From Blastococcus_B deserti (GTDB lineage Bacteria; Actinomycetota; Actinomycetes; Mycobacteriales; Geodermatophilaceae): a stretch of 64,000 bases of DNA. Each line of letters starts with the position of its first letter. Within the stretch, counting starts at the first letter, position 1. Below, in pieces: positions 34,251 to 42,687 of this stretch. The position numbers and the translations under genes were made by a program. The stretch covers positions 1-64,000 of the forward strand of contig NZ_JBHUHP010000006.1 of the NCBI RefSeq assembly GCF_042682525.1, read 5' to 3'. The notes beneath the pieces were generated by a model. The model ran no database searches and was not told where the DNA came from. It worked only from the letters and a program-made list of their open reading frames with translations.

Positions 34251-34668
34251 AGGCGACCCACTCCTCCTCGCCGTCGGTGAAGACCTGCCGCTTCCAGATC
34301 GGCAGCCGCTTCTTCACCTCGTCGACGAGCTCGGCGCAGGCGGCGAACGCCTGACCGCGGTGGGAGGCGCTGACCGCGCAGGCGAGCGCGACGTCACCGA
34401 TGCCCAGCAGGCCGATGCGGTGGGAGACGGCGACGGCGTGCACGTCCGGCCGGGCGGCGAACTCCGTGGCCAGCTCGGCGATGACGTCCGCGGCCGTCGG
34501 GTGGCACACGTACTCCAGCTCGGTCACCGCGCGGCCGCCGTCGTGGTCCCGGACGACGCCGGCGAAGGAGACGACCGCGCCGGCGGCCTTGTCGGCGACG
34601 GCGTCCTCGTGCTCGGCGACCGACAGCGGCGCGTCCACGACCCGGGCGATCAGCGGGGCGTTGCTCAC
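34243..34668 (-). CDS. moaE: Molybdopterin synthase large subunit MoaE
   Basis: 141 residues. Conserved features: GAVVSFAGVVRDHDGGRAV, LEYVCHPTAADVI, HRIGLLGIGDVALACAVSASHR, VDEVKKRLPIWKRQVFTDGEEEW (shown in part) with the catalytic Lys. It transfers sulfur from MoaD onto precursor Z. GTG 34668 overlaps the mocA stop by 4 nt. Last gene of the mod-moc-moa operon. Confidence 0.95.
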   Translation of the reverse strand: MSNAPLIARVVDAPLSVAEHEDAVADKAAGAVVSFAGVVRDHDGGRAVTELEYVCHPTAADVIAELATEFAARPDVHAVAVSHRIGLLGIGDVALACAVSASHRGQAFAACAELVDEVKKRLPIWKRQVFTDGEEEWVACP

Positions 34669-35252
34669 GGCGCGACGGTACCCGCCGGCGGCGGCACGTC
34701 GAGGTCGGTCGGGTCGGCCAGGCCGGTGCAGTCGACCTCGGTGACGTCGTGCCCGGCGAGGTAGCGGCGCGCGCCCTCGTCGCCGGTCGCCGTCTCGATC
34801 ACCCCCGCCCAGTGCTCGCGGCCCAGCAGCACCGGGTGCCCGCGGACGCCGTCGTAGGTCGCCACCGCCAGGGCGTCCGGCGCCGCGTGCGCGGCCAGCC
34901 GCCGCAGGGCGTCGGCCGTCATGCCGGGCATGTCCACCAGCGTCACGAGGGCCGCGTCCACCCGCCCCGGCCAGCCGCGCAGGCCGTCCAGGCCCGTGCG
35001 CAGCGACGAGGCCATCCCGGTCTCCCAGTCCCTGTTCGCGAGGACGGCGGCCCCGTCGAGGTCCGCCTGCCGCCACACGTCCACCGCGCGGGCGCCGAGG
35101 ACCACGAGCACCGGGTCGCAGACCTCCCGCGCCGTCCGGACCGCCCGTTCGACCAGGAGGCTGCCCTCGTACTCGACCAGGGCCTTCGGCATGCCGTAGC
35201 GCCGGCCGCCACCGGCGGCGAGGACGACGGCGGCCACGACGGGAGCGCTCAC
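34665..35252 (-). CDS. mocA: Molybdenum cofactor nucleotidyltransferase (MocA/MobA-like)
   Basis: 195 residues. The nucleotide-binding loop is VLAAGGGRRYGMPKAL and the metal-binding site is LVDMPGM. The protein fits the MocA group that makes molybdopterin cytosine dinucleotide (MCD), the cofactor form used by CODH/xanthine dehydrogenase-type enzymes, better than the MGD-forming MobA, but sequence alone does not settle this. Its operon position between modC and moaE and the presence of coxL and XdhC support MocA. GTG 35252. Confidence 0.85.
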   Translation of the reverse strand: MSAPVVAAVVLAAGGGRRYGMPKALVEYEGSLLVERAVRTAREVCDPVLVVLGARAVDVWRQADLDGAAVLANRDWETGMASSLRTGLDGLRGWPGRVDAALVTLVDMPGMTADALRRLAAHAAPDALAVATYDGVRGHPVLLGREHWAGVIETATGDEGARRYLAGHDVTEVDCTGLADPTDLDVPPPAGTVAP

Positions 35253-35297
35253 GGCCTCACCCTCCCAGACGGGCCATGGTGGCCACCTCGGCCGCGC

Positions 35298-36344
35298 TCA
35301 CCGGGCGTAGACCGCGACCTCGGAGGCCTTCACCGCGGCCCAGACCTCCGCGCCCGGAGCCAGGCCGAGCTCGGCGAACGCGGTGGCGGTGACGTCGGCG
35401 ACCAGCGGGACCTCGCCGGCCAGTTCGCAGCGCACCGTCGCCCCGTGCGGTGTGGCGCCGGCCAGGCGCACCGGCCACACGTTGCGCGGACTGCCCTGGG
35501 GCCGGGTCAGGTACAGCGCGACCGACTCCGGCCGGACGGCGGCGAACACGGGTCCGGAGGTCTCCTCCGCCACGGCGACCACTCCCCCGCCGTCGAGGCG
35601 GACCGTGCGCCCCGCGCCGGTGCCGGGCAGCAGGGACAGCCCGGCCAGCCGGGCGACGTAGTCGGTGCGCGGGCGGCGGTTCACCTCGTCAGGGGTGCCC
35701 GTCTGCACGACGCGCCCCTCCTCGACGACGACGACCCGGTCGGCCAGCGCCATGGCGTCGACCGGGTCGTGCGTGACGAGCACGGTGCTGCCCGGGAACG
35801 CCGCCAGGTGACGGCGCAGCTCGGCCCGGACGACGAGGCGGGTGCGGGCGTCGAGCGCCGACAGCGGCTCGTCGAGCAGCAGCACCGCCGGCTCCACCAC
35901 GAGCGCCCGCGCCAGCGCCGCGCGCTGCGCCTGCCCGCCGGAGAGCTGCGCCGGCCGCCGGTTCCCCAGCCCGTCGAGGCCCACCCGCGCGAGCCACTCC
36001 CCCGCGGCCGCCAGCCGCGCCGACCTGCCCACCCCGCGGCTGCGCAGGCCGAACGCCACGTTCTCGGCCACGGTGAGGTGCGGGAAGAGCAGCGACTCCT
36101 GGAACACCATGCCCAGCGAGCGGCGATGCGGGGAGAGGTGGACGCCCTCGCCGTCCCAGACGGTGCCGTCGACGGCGACCCGGCCGCCGTCCGGGGGGAG
36201 CAGCCCGGCGAGCACCCGCAGGAGCGTGGACTTCCCCGCCCCGTTCGGGCCCAGGACGGCGAGCACCTCGCCGTCGTCGACGGCCACCTCGACGTCGAGC
36301 TCCAGCGACCCCCGCCGGACGGCCACGCGCGCGTCGAGCGTCAC
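35298..36344 (-). CDS. modC: Molybdate ABC transporter ATP-binding protein ModC
   Basis: 348 residues. Walker A GPNGAGKST, signature LSGGQAQRAALARAL, Walker B VLLLDEPLSALD, H-loop VTHDPVDAM. The C-terminal ~65 residues form a Mop/TOBE-like domain (VWPVRLAGATPHGATVRCEL) that can sense molybdate. GTG 36344 overlaps the modB stop by 4 nt. Followed after 45 nt by mocA. Confidence 0.94.
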   Translation of the reverse strand: MTLDARVAVRRGSLELDVEVAVDDGEVLAVLGPNGAGKSTLLRVLAGLLPPDGGRVAVDGTVWDGEGVHLSPHRRSLGMVFQESLLFPHLTVAENVAFGLRSRGVGRSARLAAAGEWLARVGLDGLGNRRPAQLSGGQAQRAALARALVVEPAVLLLDEPLSALDARTRLVVRAELRRHLAAFPGSTVLVTHDPVDAMALADRVVVVEEGRVVQTGTPDEVNRRPRTDYVARLAGLSLLPGTGAGRTVRLDGGGVVAVAEETSGPVFAAVRPESVALYLTRPQGSPRNVWPVRLAGATPHGATVRCELAGEVPLVADVTATAFAELGLAPGAEVWAAVKASEVAVYAR

Positions 36345-37144
36345 GGGACGGCCCGGTCCAGCCAGCGGTCGCGCAGCAGCAGCAACGTGGCGAGCGAGAC
36401 CACCAGGAGCACGAGGGAGAGCACGATCGCCGCCTCGGGATCGCGCTGCAGCGCCAGGTAGACCGCCAGCGGCATGGTCTGCGTCGTCCCGGGGAAGTTG
36501 CCGGCGAAGGTGATCGTGGCCCCGAACTCCCCCAGGGCCCGCGCCCAGCAGAGCACCGCACCAGCGGCCACCCCCGGGGCCACCATCGGCAGCGTCACGC
36601 GACGGAACGTCGCCCAGCGGTCGGCTCCGAGGGTCGCCGCGACGTCCTCGAACCGCGCGTCGGCCGCGCGCAGCGCCCCCTCGACGCTCACCACGAGGAA
36701 CGGCATAGCCACGAACGTCTCCGCGAGGACGACGGCCGTCGTGGTGAACGGGATCGACACCCCGAACGCGTCGTGCAGGGGGCCGCCGAGGACGCCCCTG
36801 CGGCCCAGCACCAGGAACAGCGCCACCCCGCCGACCACCGGGGGCAGCACGAGGGGCACGGTGACCAGCGCCCGGAGCACCGACCGGCCGCGGATCCGGG
36901 AGCGCGCCAGCACCCAGGCCAGCGGAACGCCGAGGAGGAGGGACAGCAGCGTCGCCAGGGTCGCCGACACCAGCGACAGGCGCAGCGCCTGCCCGACGCC
37001 GGGAGCGGCCAGCTGGGCGCCGAGGTCCGACCACGGCGCCCGCAGCAGGAGACCCCCGAGGGGCAGGAGCAGGAAGGCGACGCCCAGCGCCGCCGGCACC
37101 AGCAGCGGCGCGGGGACGCGGCTGCTGTCGGGGGAGCGGCTCAC
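36341..37144 (-). CDS. modB: Molybdate ABC transporter permease ModB
   Basis: 267 residues with five to six membrane helices. The EAA loop that contacts ModC is LGADRWATFRRVTLPMVAPG. PLVLPPVVGGVALFLVLGRRG is characteristic of ModB. GTG 37144 overlaps the modA stop, and the stop overlaps modC, so modABC are translationally coupled. Confidence 0.95.
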   Translation of the reverse strand: MSRSPDSSRVPAPLLVPAALGVAFLLLPLGGLLLRAPWSDLGAQLAAPGVGQALRLSLVSATLATLLSLLLGVPLAWVLARSRIRGRSVLRALVTVPLVLPPVVGGVALFLVLGRRGVLGGPLHDAFGVSIPFTTTAVVLAETFVAMPFLVVSVEGALRAADARFEDVAATLGADRWATFRRVTLPMVAPGVAAGAVLCWARALGEFGATITFAGNFPGTTQTMPLAVYLALQRDPEAAIVLSLVLLVVSLATLLLLRDRWLDRAVP

Positions 37145-37944
37145 GGCTCGGAGAACCCGGCCTCCGTGAGCGCCCGTCGGCCCTCCTCGGACAGCACCAG
37201 GTCGACGAAGGCGCGGGCGGCCTCCGGGTTCGGCGCGTCGTCGAGCACGGCGACCGGGTACCGGTTGCGTGCCGCCTCGGCCTCGCGGAAGGCCCGCGCT
37301 CCGACGGTGTCCCCCGCGGTCACGACGTCGGTGCGGTACACCAGCCCCGCGTCGACCTCGCCCAGCTGCACCTTGGTCAGCACCGCCCGGACGTCGTCCT
37401 CGTAGGTGTCGGGGACGTCGCCCAGCCCGGCCCGGTCGAGCACCTCGGCGGCCGCCGCGCCGCAGGGCACCTCGGGAGCGCAGACCGCCAGGGTGACGTC
37501 GCGGTCGAGGAGCGCGGCGATGCCCGGGATGCCGGCACCCTCGGGCTCGTCGATGCCCGCGGGGTCGTCCGGGGGGAAGGCCAGCATCAGCCGGTTGGAC
37601 GCGAAGAGTTCCGCCTCCACGGCCAGCCCGGCGTCGACGGCCCGGGCCATCTGGTCCTCGTCGGCGGAGGCGAACACGTCGGCGGGCGCCCCCTGGTCGA
37701 GCTGCGTGGCCAGCGCCGAGCTGCCGGCGAAGGTGAAGCGGACCTCCAGCGACGGGTGCTCGGCCATGAGCCGGTCGCCCAGGCCGGTGAAGACGTCGGT
37801 CAGCGAGGCGGCCGCGAAGACCGTCAGGGTTCCCTCGATCGCCGGCCGCTGGTCGAGGGGGGCCGTCGCCTCCGGGGTGCCGGTGCAGCCCGCCAGTGCC
37901 AGAGCGGCCAGGCCCGCCACCGCCCGGCGGCGGTGTGCGCTCAC
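37141..37944 (-). CDS. modA: Molybdate-binding lipoprotein ModA
   Basis: 267 residues. Signal peptide of a lipoprotein: basic MSAHRRR, hydrophobic core, lipobox LALAGC. The mature part has VFAAASLTDVFTGLG and FTFAGSSALATQL (oxyanion-binding serines), ADVFASADEDQM, and GEVDAGLVYRTDV. Binds molybdate outside the membrane. GTG 37944; ribosome binding site weak, 49 nt after the HTH-TOBE gene. Confidence 0.94.
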   Translation of the reverse strand: MSAHRRRAVAGLAALALAGCTGTPEATAPLDQRPAIEGTLTVFAAASLTDVFTGLGDRLMAEHPSLEVRFTFAGSSALATQLDQGAPADVFASADEDQMARAVDAGLAVEAELFASNRLMLAFPPDDPAGIDEPEGAGIPGIAALLDRDVTLAVCAPEVPCGAAAAEVLDRAGLGDVPDTYEDDVRAVLTKVQLGEVDAGLVYRTDVVTAGDTVGARAFREAEAARNRYPVAVLDDAPNPEAARAFVDLVLSEEGRRALTEAGFSEP

Positions 37945-37993
37945 CGTGCCGATCCGGCCGCTGACACCACGACCGGCGCACGGTCGCACGCCG

Positions 37994-38386
37994 TCACGGG
38001 AGGTCCACGCTGACCTGGGTGGCCTTGACCGTGGCCACCGCGCGCACGCCGATCTCCAGCCCCAGCTCGTCGGCGGCCTCCCGCGACATGAGGGAGACCA
38101 GCCGGAAGGGCCCGGCCTGGATCTCCACCTGTGCCATGACCGTGTCCCGGACGACGCGCGTGACGATCCCGGTGAGACGGTTCCGCGCCGACGAGGGCGT
38201 GGTCCCGGGCTCGGGCGCCTCTCGCAGCTGGGTGGCCACGCGGGCCAGGTCGGCACCGTCGACGACCGCAGGCCCACCGCCCTCCCGCCGCGCGGGCAGG
38301 CGGTGGGCGTCGATCCAGCGGCGGACGGTGTCGTCGCTCACCCCGAGCAGCGCGGCGGCCTCGGCGATCCGGTAGCTGGGGGGCAC
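37994..38386 (-). CDS. HTH (excisionase/MerR-like) plus TOBE molybdate-responsive regulator
   Basis: 130 residues. N-terminal winged helix-turn-helix (YRIAEAAALLGVSDDTVRRW) and C-terminal TOBE/Mop domain (RNRLTGIVTRVVRDTVMAQV, then VSLMSREAADELGL and VKATQVSVDLP). This combination commonly heads actinobacterial mod operons and probably senses molybdate and controls transport, replacing ModE. GTG 38386 lies 7 nt after a -10 box, so translation is likely leaderless. Confidence 0.9.
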   Translation of the reverse strand: MPPSYRIAEAAALLGVSDDTVRRWIDAHRLPARREGGGPAVVDGADLARVATQLREAPEPGTTPSSARNRLTGIVTRVVRDTVMAQVEIQAGPFRLVSLMSREAADELGLEIGVRAVATVKATQVSVDLP

Positions 38387-38393
38387 GGCGGGG

Positions 38394-38423
38394 ACCCTAG
38401 ATCCGCAGATGCGGACGATGCAA
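38394..38423 (-). promoter_or_regulatory. Promoter and operator of the mod operon
   Basis: On the minus strand TTGCAT (38423-38418), an 18-bp spacer, TAGGGT (38399-38394), then 7 nt to GTG. The palindrome TCCGCAGATGCGGA (38402-38415) lies wholly in the spacer, where bound protein would block RNA polymerase. The HTH-TOBE protein is the natural candidate ligand (autoregulation). Confidence 0.6.
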
Positions 38424-38898
38424 CCGCTCGCGCTTCCGCTACTGCGGCGTTCGAGGCGCTGTGGCACCGAAGCCGCGTGGACGGTAACGGCTGTGGCGGC
38501 CGAACCGGCCGACGTCGGCCTTCGCCGGTCGTCGTTGCGCTGACGGCCCACCCGCTTCCGCGGGAACACGGCCGCCGACCGATCGGCCGACGGACGCGGG
38601 ATGGCCATTCCGCCTGGTGCCACCCCTTCCCCTATGTCACCGCTCTCCCTCGGTGCCACCGCGCTGCCCGGTGCCACCCGTCTTACTGGGGTCAACGCTC
38701 TCCCGTAGGTCACCACGCGTATCCCACGGAAGGCCCACGGAAGGCGCGCTTCCGCGGGAACACGTCTCTGCGGGAACGGAGGCCCGCGCCCATCGCCGCC
38801 GGGCCCGGGCTCATCCAGGAGTCCGCGTCACGCTTCCGAGGCGCGCGACGGCTGGCTGACCAGCCATTTCCGTCAGTGCGGGCGCCTAGCATCCGAAC
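38424..38898. repeat. Repeat-rich non-coding region before the HNH gene
   Basis: No gene. It holds a 17-bp direct repeat GCTTCCGCGGGAACACG at 38554-38570 and 38748-38764. Between them lie six phased units of GGTGCCACC or GGTCACC type starting at 38616, ~38635, 38652, 38670, 38690 and 38708 (spacing 17-20). GGCTGG/CCAGCC forms a small hairpin near 38850-38865. TAGCAT (38887-38892) is a -10 box 6 nt before the ATG of the next gene. Confidence 0.8.
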
Positions 38899-40675
38899 AT
38901 GGGTTCGATGAGCGACACGGAGCATCCGTCGGGTTCGCCCTTGCCGGAGCTGGCGCGGGCGATCACCGCCGGGGCCGTGCGGCTGGCAGCGGCAACCGCG
39001 GCGTGGTTGCGGCTGGTGGCGGAGTTCGACGAACGCGGCGGATGGCACGGGGTGGGCATCACCTCCTGCGCCCACTGGCTGGCCTGGCAGTGCGGAATGG
39101 CACCGGTGACCGCCCGCGAGCACGTCCGGGTGGCGCGGGCGCTGCGCGGGCTGCCCGCCATCGCGGCGGCGTTCTCCGCGGGCCGGCTGTCCTACGCCAA
39201 GGTGCGAGCGGTGACCCGCATCGCCACGCCCGACTGCGAGGCCGAGTTGTTGGAGTTCACGCTGTCGGCGACCGCGTCCCAGACGGAGCGGTTCTGCCGC
39301 GCATGGCGCCGCGCCGACGAAGACGCCACCGGTTCCGGTCCCGAACGGCGCCCGGACGTCGGACAGTCCTTCGAGGCCTGGACCGACGACGAGGGCCACC
39401 TGACCCTCAAGATCCGGATGCCCGCGGAAGCCGGCGCGGCACTGATGGTCGCGATCGACTCCCTGGCCGAACGAGATGCCCGCCGTGAACGGGCGCAGAA
39501 CGCCAGGGCCCAGGCGGCGCACCAGCAGATCCGCGCCGCCGGCGGCCGGGTGGATCCCGCCGTCGCCGAGCGCTGTGACGACGACCAGGCCGTCGGACTG
39601 GCGCGCGAGCGAACCGCCGCTCGCCGCGTCGCCGCCCTCGGTGCGCTCGCCGAAGCCCGCGTGGCCATGGGCCGCCGCCCCGGGGATCCGCCGCGCCGCG
39701 AGGTCGTCGTCCACGTCGACGCCGACGTGCTCGCCGACGACGCCGCGGCCGGGCGCGCACACTTCGAGGGCGGCCCGGCGATCACCGCTGCTCAGGCACG
39801 CCGCATGCTCTGCGAGGCCACCGCCGTGCTGATGCTGGAGAAGGGACGGGAACCCCTCCCCCCACGGCCGCCGCAAGCGCCGCGCCACCAAGGCGCAGCG
39901 TCGCGCGCTGCTGCGCCGCGACGGCGGCTGCGCGCGTCCCCGCTGCCCGGAGGCCCGTATCGAGCGACTGCACGCCCATCACATGCAGCACTGGTTGTTC
40001 GGCGGGCGCACGGACCTCCCCCACCTCGTGCTGCTCTGCGACGTCGACCACGGCCTGGTCCACGACCACGACCTCGTGCTGAGCCGGCAGGACGGTCGGC
40101 TGATCGTCCTCACGCCCGACGGCCGCCACATCTGGGGCACTGCCGATGCCGCGTTCGCCGCCGGGTTGGCGCGAGCCGGGGCTGACCCGACCGTGGGCCT
40201 CGCTGACGGTACGGACCCGTTCGTCGGGGTCCACCCCGTCGACACGGCCATCGGCAGGCGCCCTACGAGGGCACCTTCACGCGAACGGAAGGCCGACGTC
40301 GCGCCTGCGCCCGGGCGGCTGCTGCGCCCCCGGCCGAGCCCACCGCGACGTCCCGGTCCACATCGCCCCTGGGATGGGCCCAGCACCGCACCGGTGAGGC
40401 ACGCCGGTCGCCCCGGGCGCCCGGCGAACCGGCGCTCACGAGGCCTTGCCACCGTCGGCGGCGCTCCCGTCGGAACGATCTCGTCAGCCGGACCCGCCGG
40501 AGAAGGCGCCCGCCTCAGCCGTGTCCTCTTCCCCGACGGCGAACCGACGCTCGCCGACTCGCTGCAGGAGCGCTACGACCGCATGGATCTCCGCTTCGCC
40601 GTCGGAGTGCTCATGGGCAATCGCGACCTGGCTCGACGCCTCGCCGCCGAGGCGCGGATCCCCGTGAGCGGCTGA
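38899..40675 (+). pseudogene. DUF222-HNH endonuclease (13E12 repeat family), frameshifted
   Basis: Residues 1-~315 are a DUF222 domain (ELARAITAGAVRLAAATAAW, REHVRVARALRGLPAIAAAF, SYAKVRAVTRIATPDCEAEL). The frame then shifts by +1 in a C6 run at 39858-39863; removing one C restores PLPHGRRKRRATKAQRRALL, followed by the HNH part (RDGGCARPRCPEARIERLHA, HHMQHWLFGGRTDLPHLVLL) and a tail to 40675. The usual Asn of the HNH core (LxNLVLLC) is His here. So the gene is either truly damaged or carries a homopolymer error. The family includes the multi-copy 13E12 proteins of mycobacteria. Leaderless start likely. Confidence 0.85.
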
Positions 40676-40680
40676 GCGGC

Positions 40681-40763
40681 GTTCCTGCGGAAGCGCAGCA
40701 CGGGGATCCGCGCGGGGATCAGCGGCGCTCCCGCGGGAGACAGGGGGAGACAGCGGGAGACAG
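40681..40763 (+). repeat. Inverted-repeat copy and 10-bp tandem repeats after the HNH gene
   Basis: GTTCCTGCGGAAGCGC (40681-40696), 5 nt after the HNH gene stop, is the reverse complement (15 of 16) of GCGCTTCCGCGGGAAC at 38746-38761 before the gene. A related GCGCTCCCGCGGGAGAC follows at ~40725-40741, then GGGAGACAG at 40735, 40745 and 40755 (period 10). Confidence 0.8.
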
Positions 40764-40830
40764 CAACACGGGCGACAGGGGTGCCGTTCCACACCGTTTG
40801 CGGCACCGAGGAGGCGGGCAGCTCGGATCG

Positions 40831-42552
40831 GTGACACCACGCCAGAGCGCGCCCGATGACGACAACCCCGCCGGCGCGACGGCGTCGGTCCGCACCCGCC
40901 GCATCCGCGAGTTCGCCCGTGACGTCCTCGGCTTCGAGGAGTTCCGGCCCGGCCAGGAGGCGGCCATGCAGGCCGTCGTCTCCGGCCGCGACACCCTCGC
41001 CGTCCTCCCCTCCGGGGCGGGCAAGACGGCGGTGTACCAGGTCGCCGGCCAGCTGCTGGACGGTCCGGTGGTCATCGTCTCGCCGCTCATCGCCCTGCAG
41101 CGCGACCAGGTCGAGCGGCTCGCCGAGATCGAGGACCGGGCCGGTCGCGCCGCCCAGCTGAACTCCACCCTCTCCGCCGGCGACCAGCGGGAGGTCCTCG
41201 AGTCGCTGCAGGACGGAACGGTCCGCTTCGTCTTCCTGGCCCCGGAGCAGCTGACCAAGCCGGAGGTCGTCGACGCCATCAGCGAGGCCAAACCGGCGCT
41301 GTTCGTCGTCGACGAGGCACACTGCGTCTCCGCGTGGGGGCACGACTTCCGCCCCGACTACCTGCGGCTGGGTGGGGTCATCGAGCAGCTCGGCCACCCG
41401 ACGGTGCTCGCCCTCACCGCCACCGCCGCGCCTCCCGTCCGCGCCGAGATCGTCGAGCGGCTGGAGATGCGCGATCCCGAGGTCGTCGTCGCGGGCTTCG
41501 ACCGGCCCGAGATCCGCCTGGAGGTCGACCACTACGCCGACGCGCACGGCAAGGAGCAGGGGGTCCTCGACCGCGTCCTCGCCGAGATCGGGGAGGGCCG
41601 GGGACCGGGCATCGTCTACAGCGCCACCCGCCGGGGCACCGAGGAGATCGCGACCCAGCTCGCCGATCGCGGGCTGCGCGCCCGGTACTACCACGCGGGC
41701 CTGAACAAGGGAGACCGCGAGGACACCCAGCGGGCGTGGATGGAGGACGAGCTCGACGTCGTCGTCGCCACCACCGCGTTCGGCATGGGGATCGACAAGC
41801 CCGACACGCGCTTCGTGATCCACGCCGAGCCGGCCGACTCCCTCGACAGCTACTACCAGGAGATCGGCCGCGCCGGGCGTGACGGACGACCGGCCCTCGC
41901 CCTCCTCGTCTACCGGCAGGAGGACCTGGGGGTGCGCCGCTTCTTCGCGGCCGGCATCCCGCCGGAGGAGGAGCTGAAGCAGGTCGCCGGCCTGGTGCAG
42001 GCCGCGGCCGCCGCCGGCATCGAGGACGGCGTCGACGTGAAGGCGCTGCGGGAGGAGACCGGCCGCGCTGCCACACCGCTGGCCCGCGACCTAAACCTGC
42101 TCGAGCAGGTGGCCGCCGTCGTCCTCGACGACGACGGCACCGCCCACCCGGCGCCCGAGGGCCCACCGCCCGCGGAGGCCGCCGAGGCCGCCCGGGAGCT
42201 GGCCGAGCAGCACGAGCGGATGGACCAGAGCCGGGTGGAGATGATGCGCGGCTACGCCGAGACGCGCGACTGCCGTCGCCAGTTCCTGCTCGGCTACTTC
42301 GGCGAGCAGCTCGACGAGCCCTGCGGCAACTGCGACAACTGCGAGTCGGGCACCGCCTACGAGGACGCCGGGCCGGCCGAGGACACCCCCTTCGCCGTGG
42401 GCACGCCGGTGGAGCACAGCGAGTGGGGCGCCGGCGCGGTCATGCGGCTGGAGGACGACCGCCTCGTCGTCCTCTTCGACGAGGTGGGCTACAAGACGCT
42501 GGGCCTGGCCGCCGTCACCGAGAACGACCTGCTCCGAGCGCGCACCCCCTGA
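40831..42552 (+). CDS. RecQ-like DNA helicase
   Basis: 573 residues. Helicase motifs: Q-region FEEFRPGQEAAM, Walker A LPSGAGKTAVYQ, DEAH box VVDEAHCVSAWGHDFRPDY, motif V/VI VATTAFGMGIDKPDTRFV and YYQEIGRAGRDGR. A zinc-binding RQC element follows (CRRQFLLGYFGE, CGNCDNC). There is no HRDC domain, so it belongs to the short RecQ type; a ~60-residue C-terminal tail (VEHSEWGAGAVMRLEDDRLV) is typical of actinobacterial members. Start GTG 40831 is preferred over TTG 40798. Confidence 0.92.
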   Translation: MTPRQSAPDDDNPAGATASVRTRRIREFARDVLGFEEFRPGQEAAMQAVVSGRDTLAVLPSGAGKTAVYQVAGQLLDGPVVIVSPLIALQRDQVERLAEIEDRAGRAAQLNSTLSAGDQREVLESLQDGTVRFVFLAPEQLTKPEVVDAISEAKPALFVVDEAHCVSAWGHDFRPDYLRLGGVIEQLGHPTVLALTATAAPPVRAEIVERLEMRDPEVVVAGFDRPEIRLEVDHYADAHGKEQGVLDRVLAEIGEGRGPGIVYSATRRGTEEIATQLADRGLRARYYHAGLNKGDREDTQRAWMEDELDVVVATTAFGMGIDKPDTRFVIHAEPADSLDSYYQEIGRAGRDGRPALALLVYRQEDLGVRRFFAAGIPPEEELKQVAGLVQAAAAAGIEDGVDVKALREETGRAATPLARDLNLLEQVAAVVLDDDGTAHPAPEGPPPAEAAEAARELAEQHERMDQSRVEMMRGYAETRDCRRQFLLGYFGEQLDEPCGNCDNCESGTAYEDAGPAEDTPFAVGTPVEHSEWGAGAVMRLEDDRLVVLFDEVGYKTLGLAAVTENDLLRARTP

Positions 42553-42611
42553 CGAGGCGGCCCTCTGCCCCACGAGGGGTCACGGCCGCATCACGTCACC
42601 TGTTCGACGTC

Positions 42612-42640
42612 TTGCCTCGCCGTCGGCTCCGGCCTAGGTT
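42612..42640 (+). promoter_or_regulatory. Candidate promoter of the Nramp-like gene
   Basis: TTGCCT (42612-42617), 17-bp spacer, TAGGTT (42635-42640); the ATG lies 47 nt further on, with GAGGTTGGAG as ribosome binding region. Confidence 0.55.
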
Positions 42641-42687
42641 GCCCGCCACGGAGCGCAACGCCGCGCTCCACAGAGGTTGGAGCGCGC

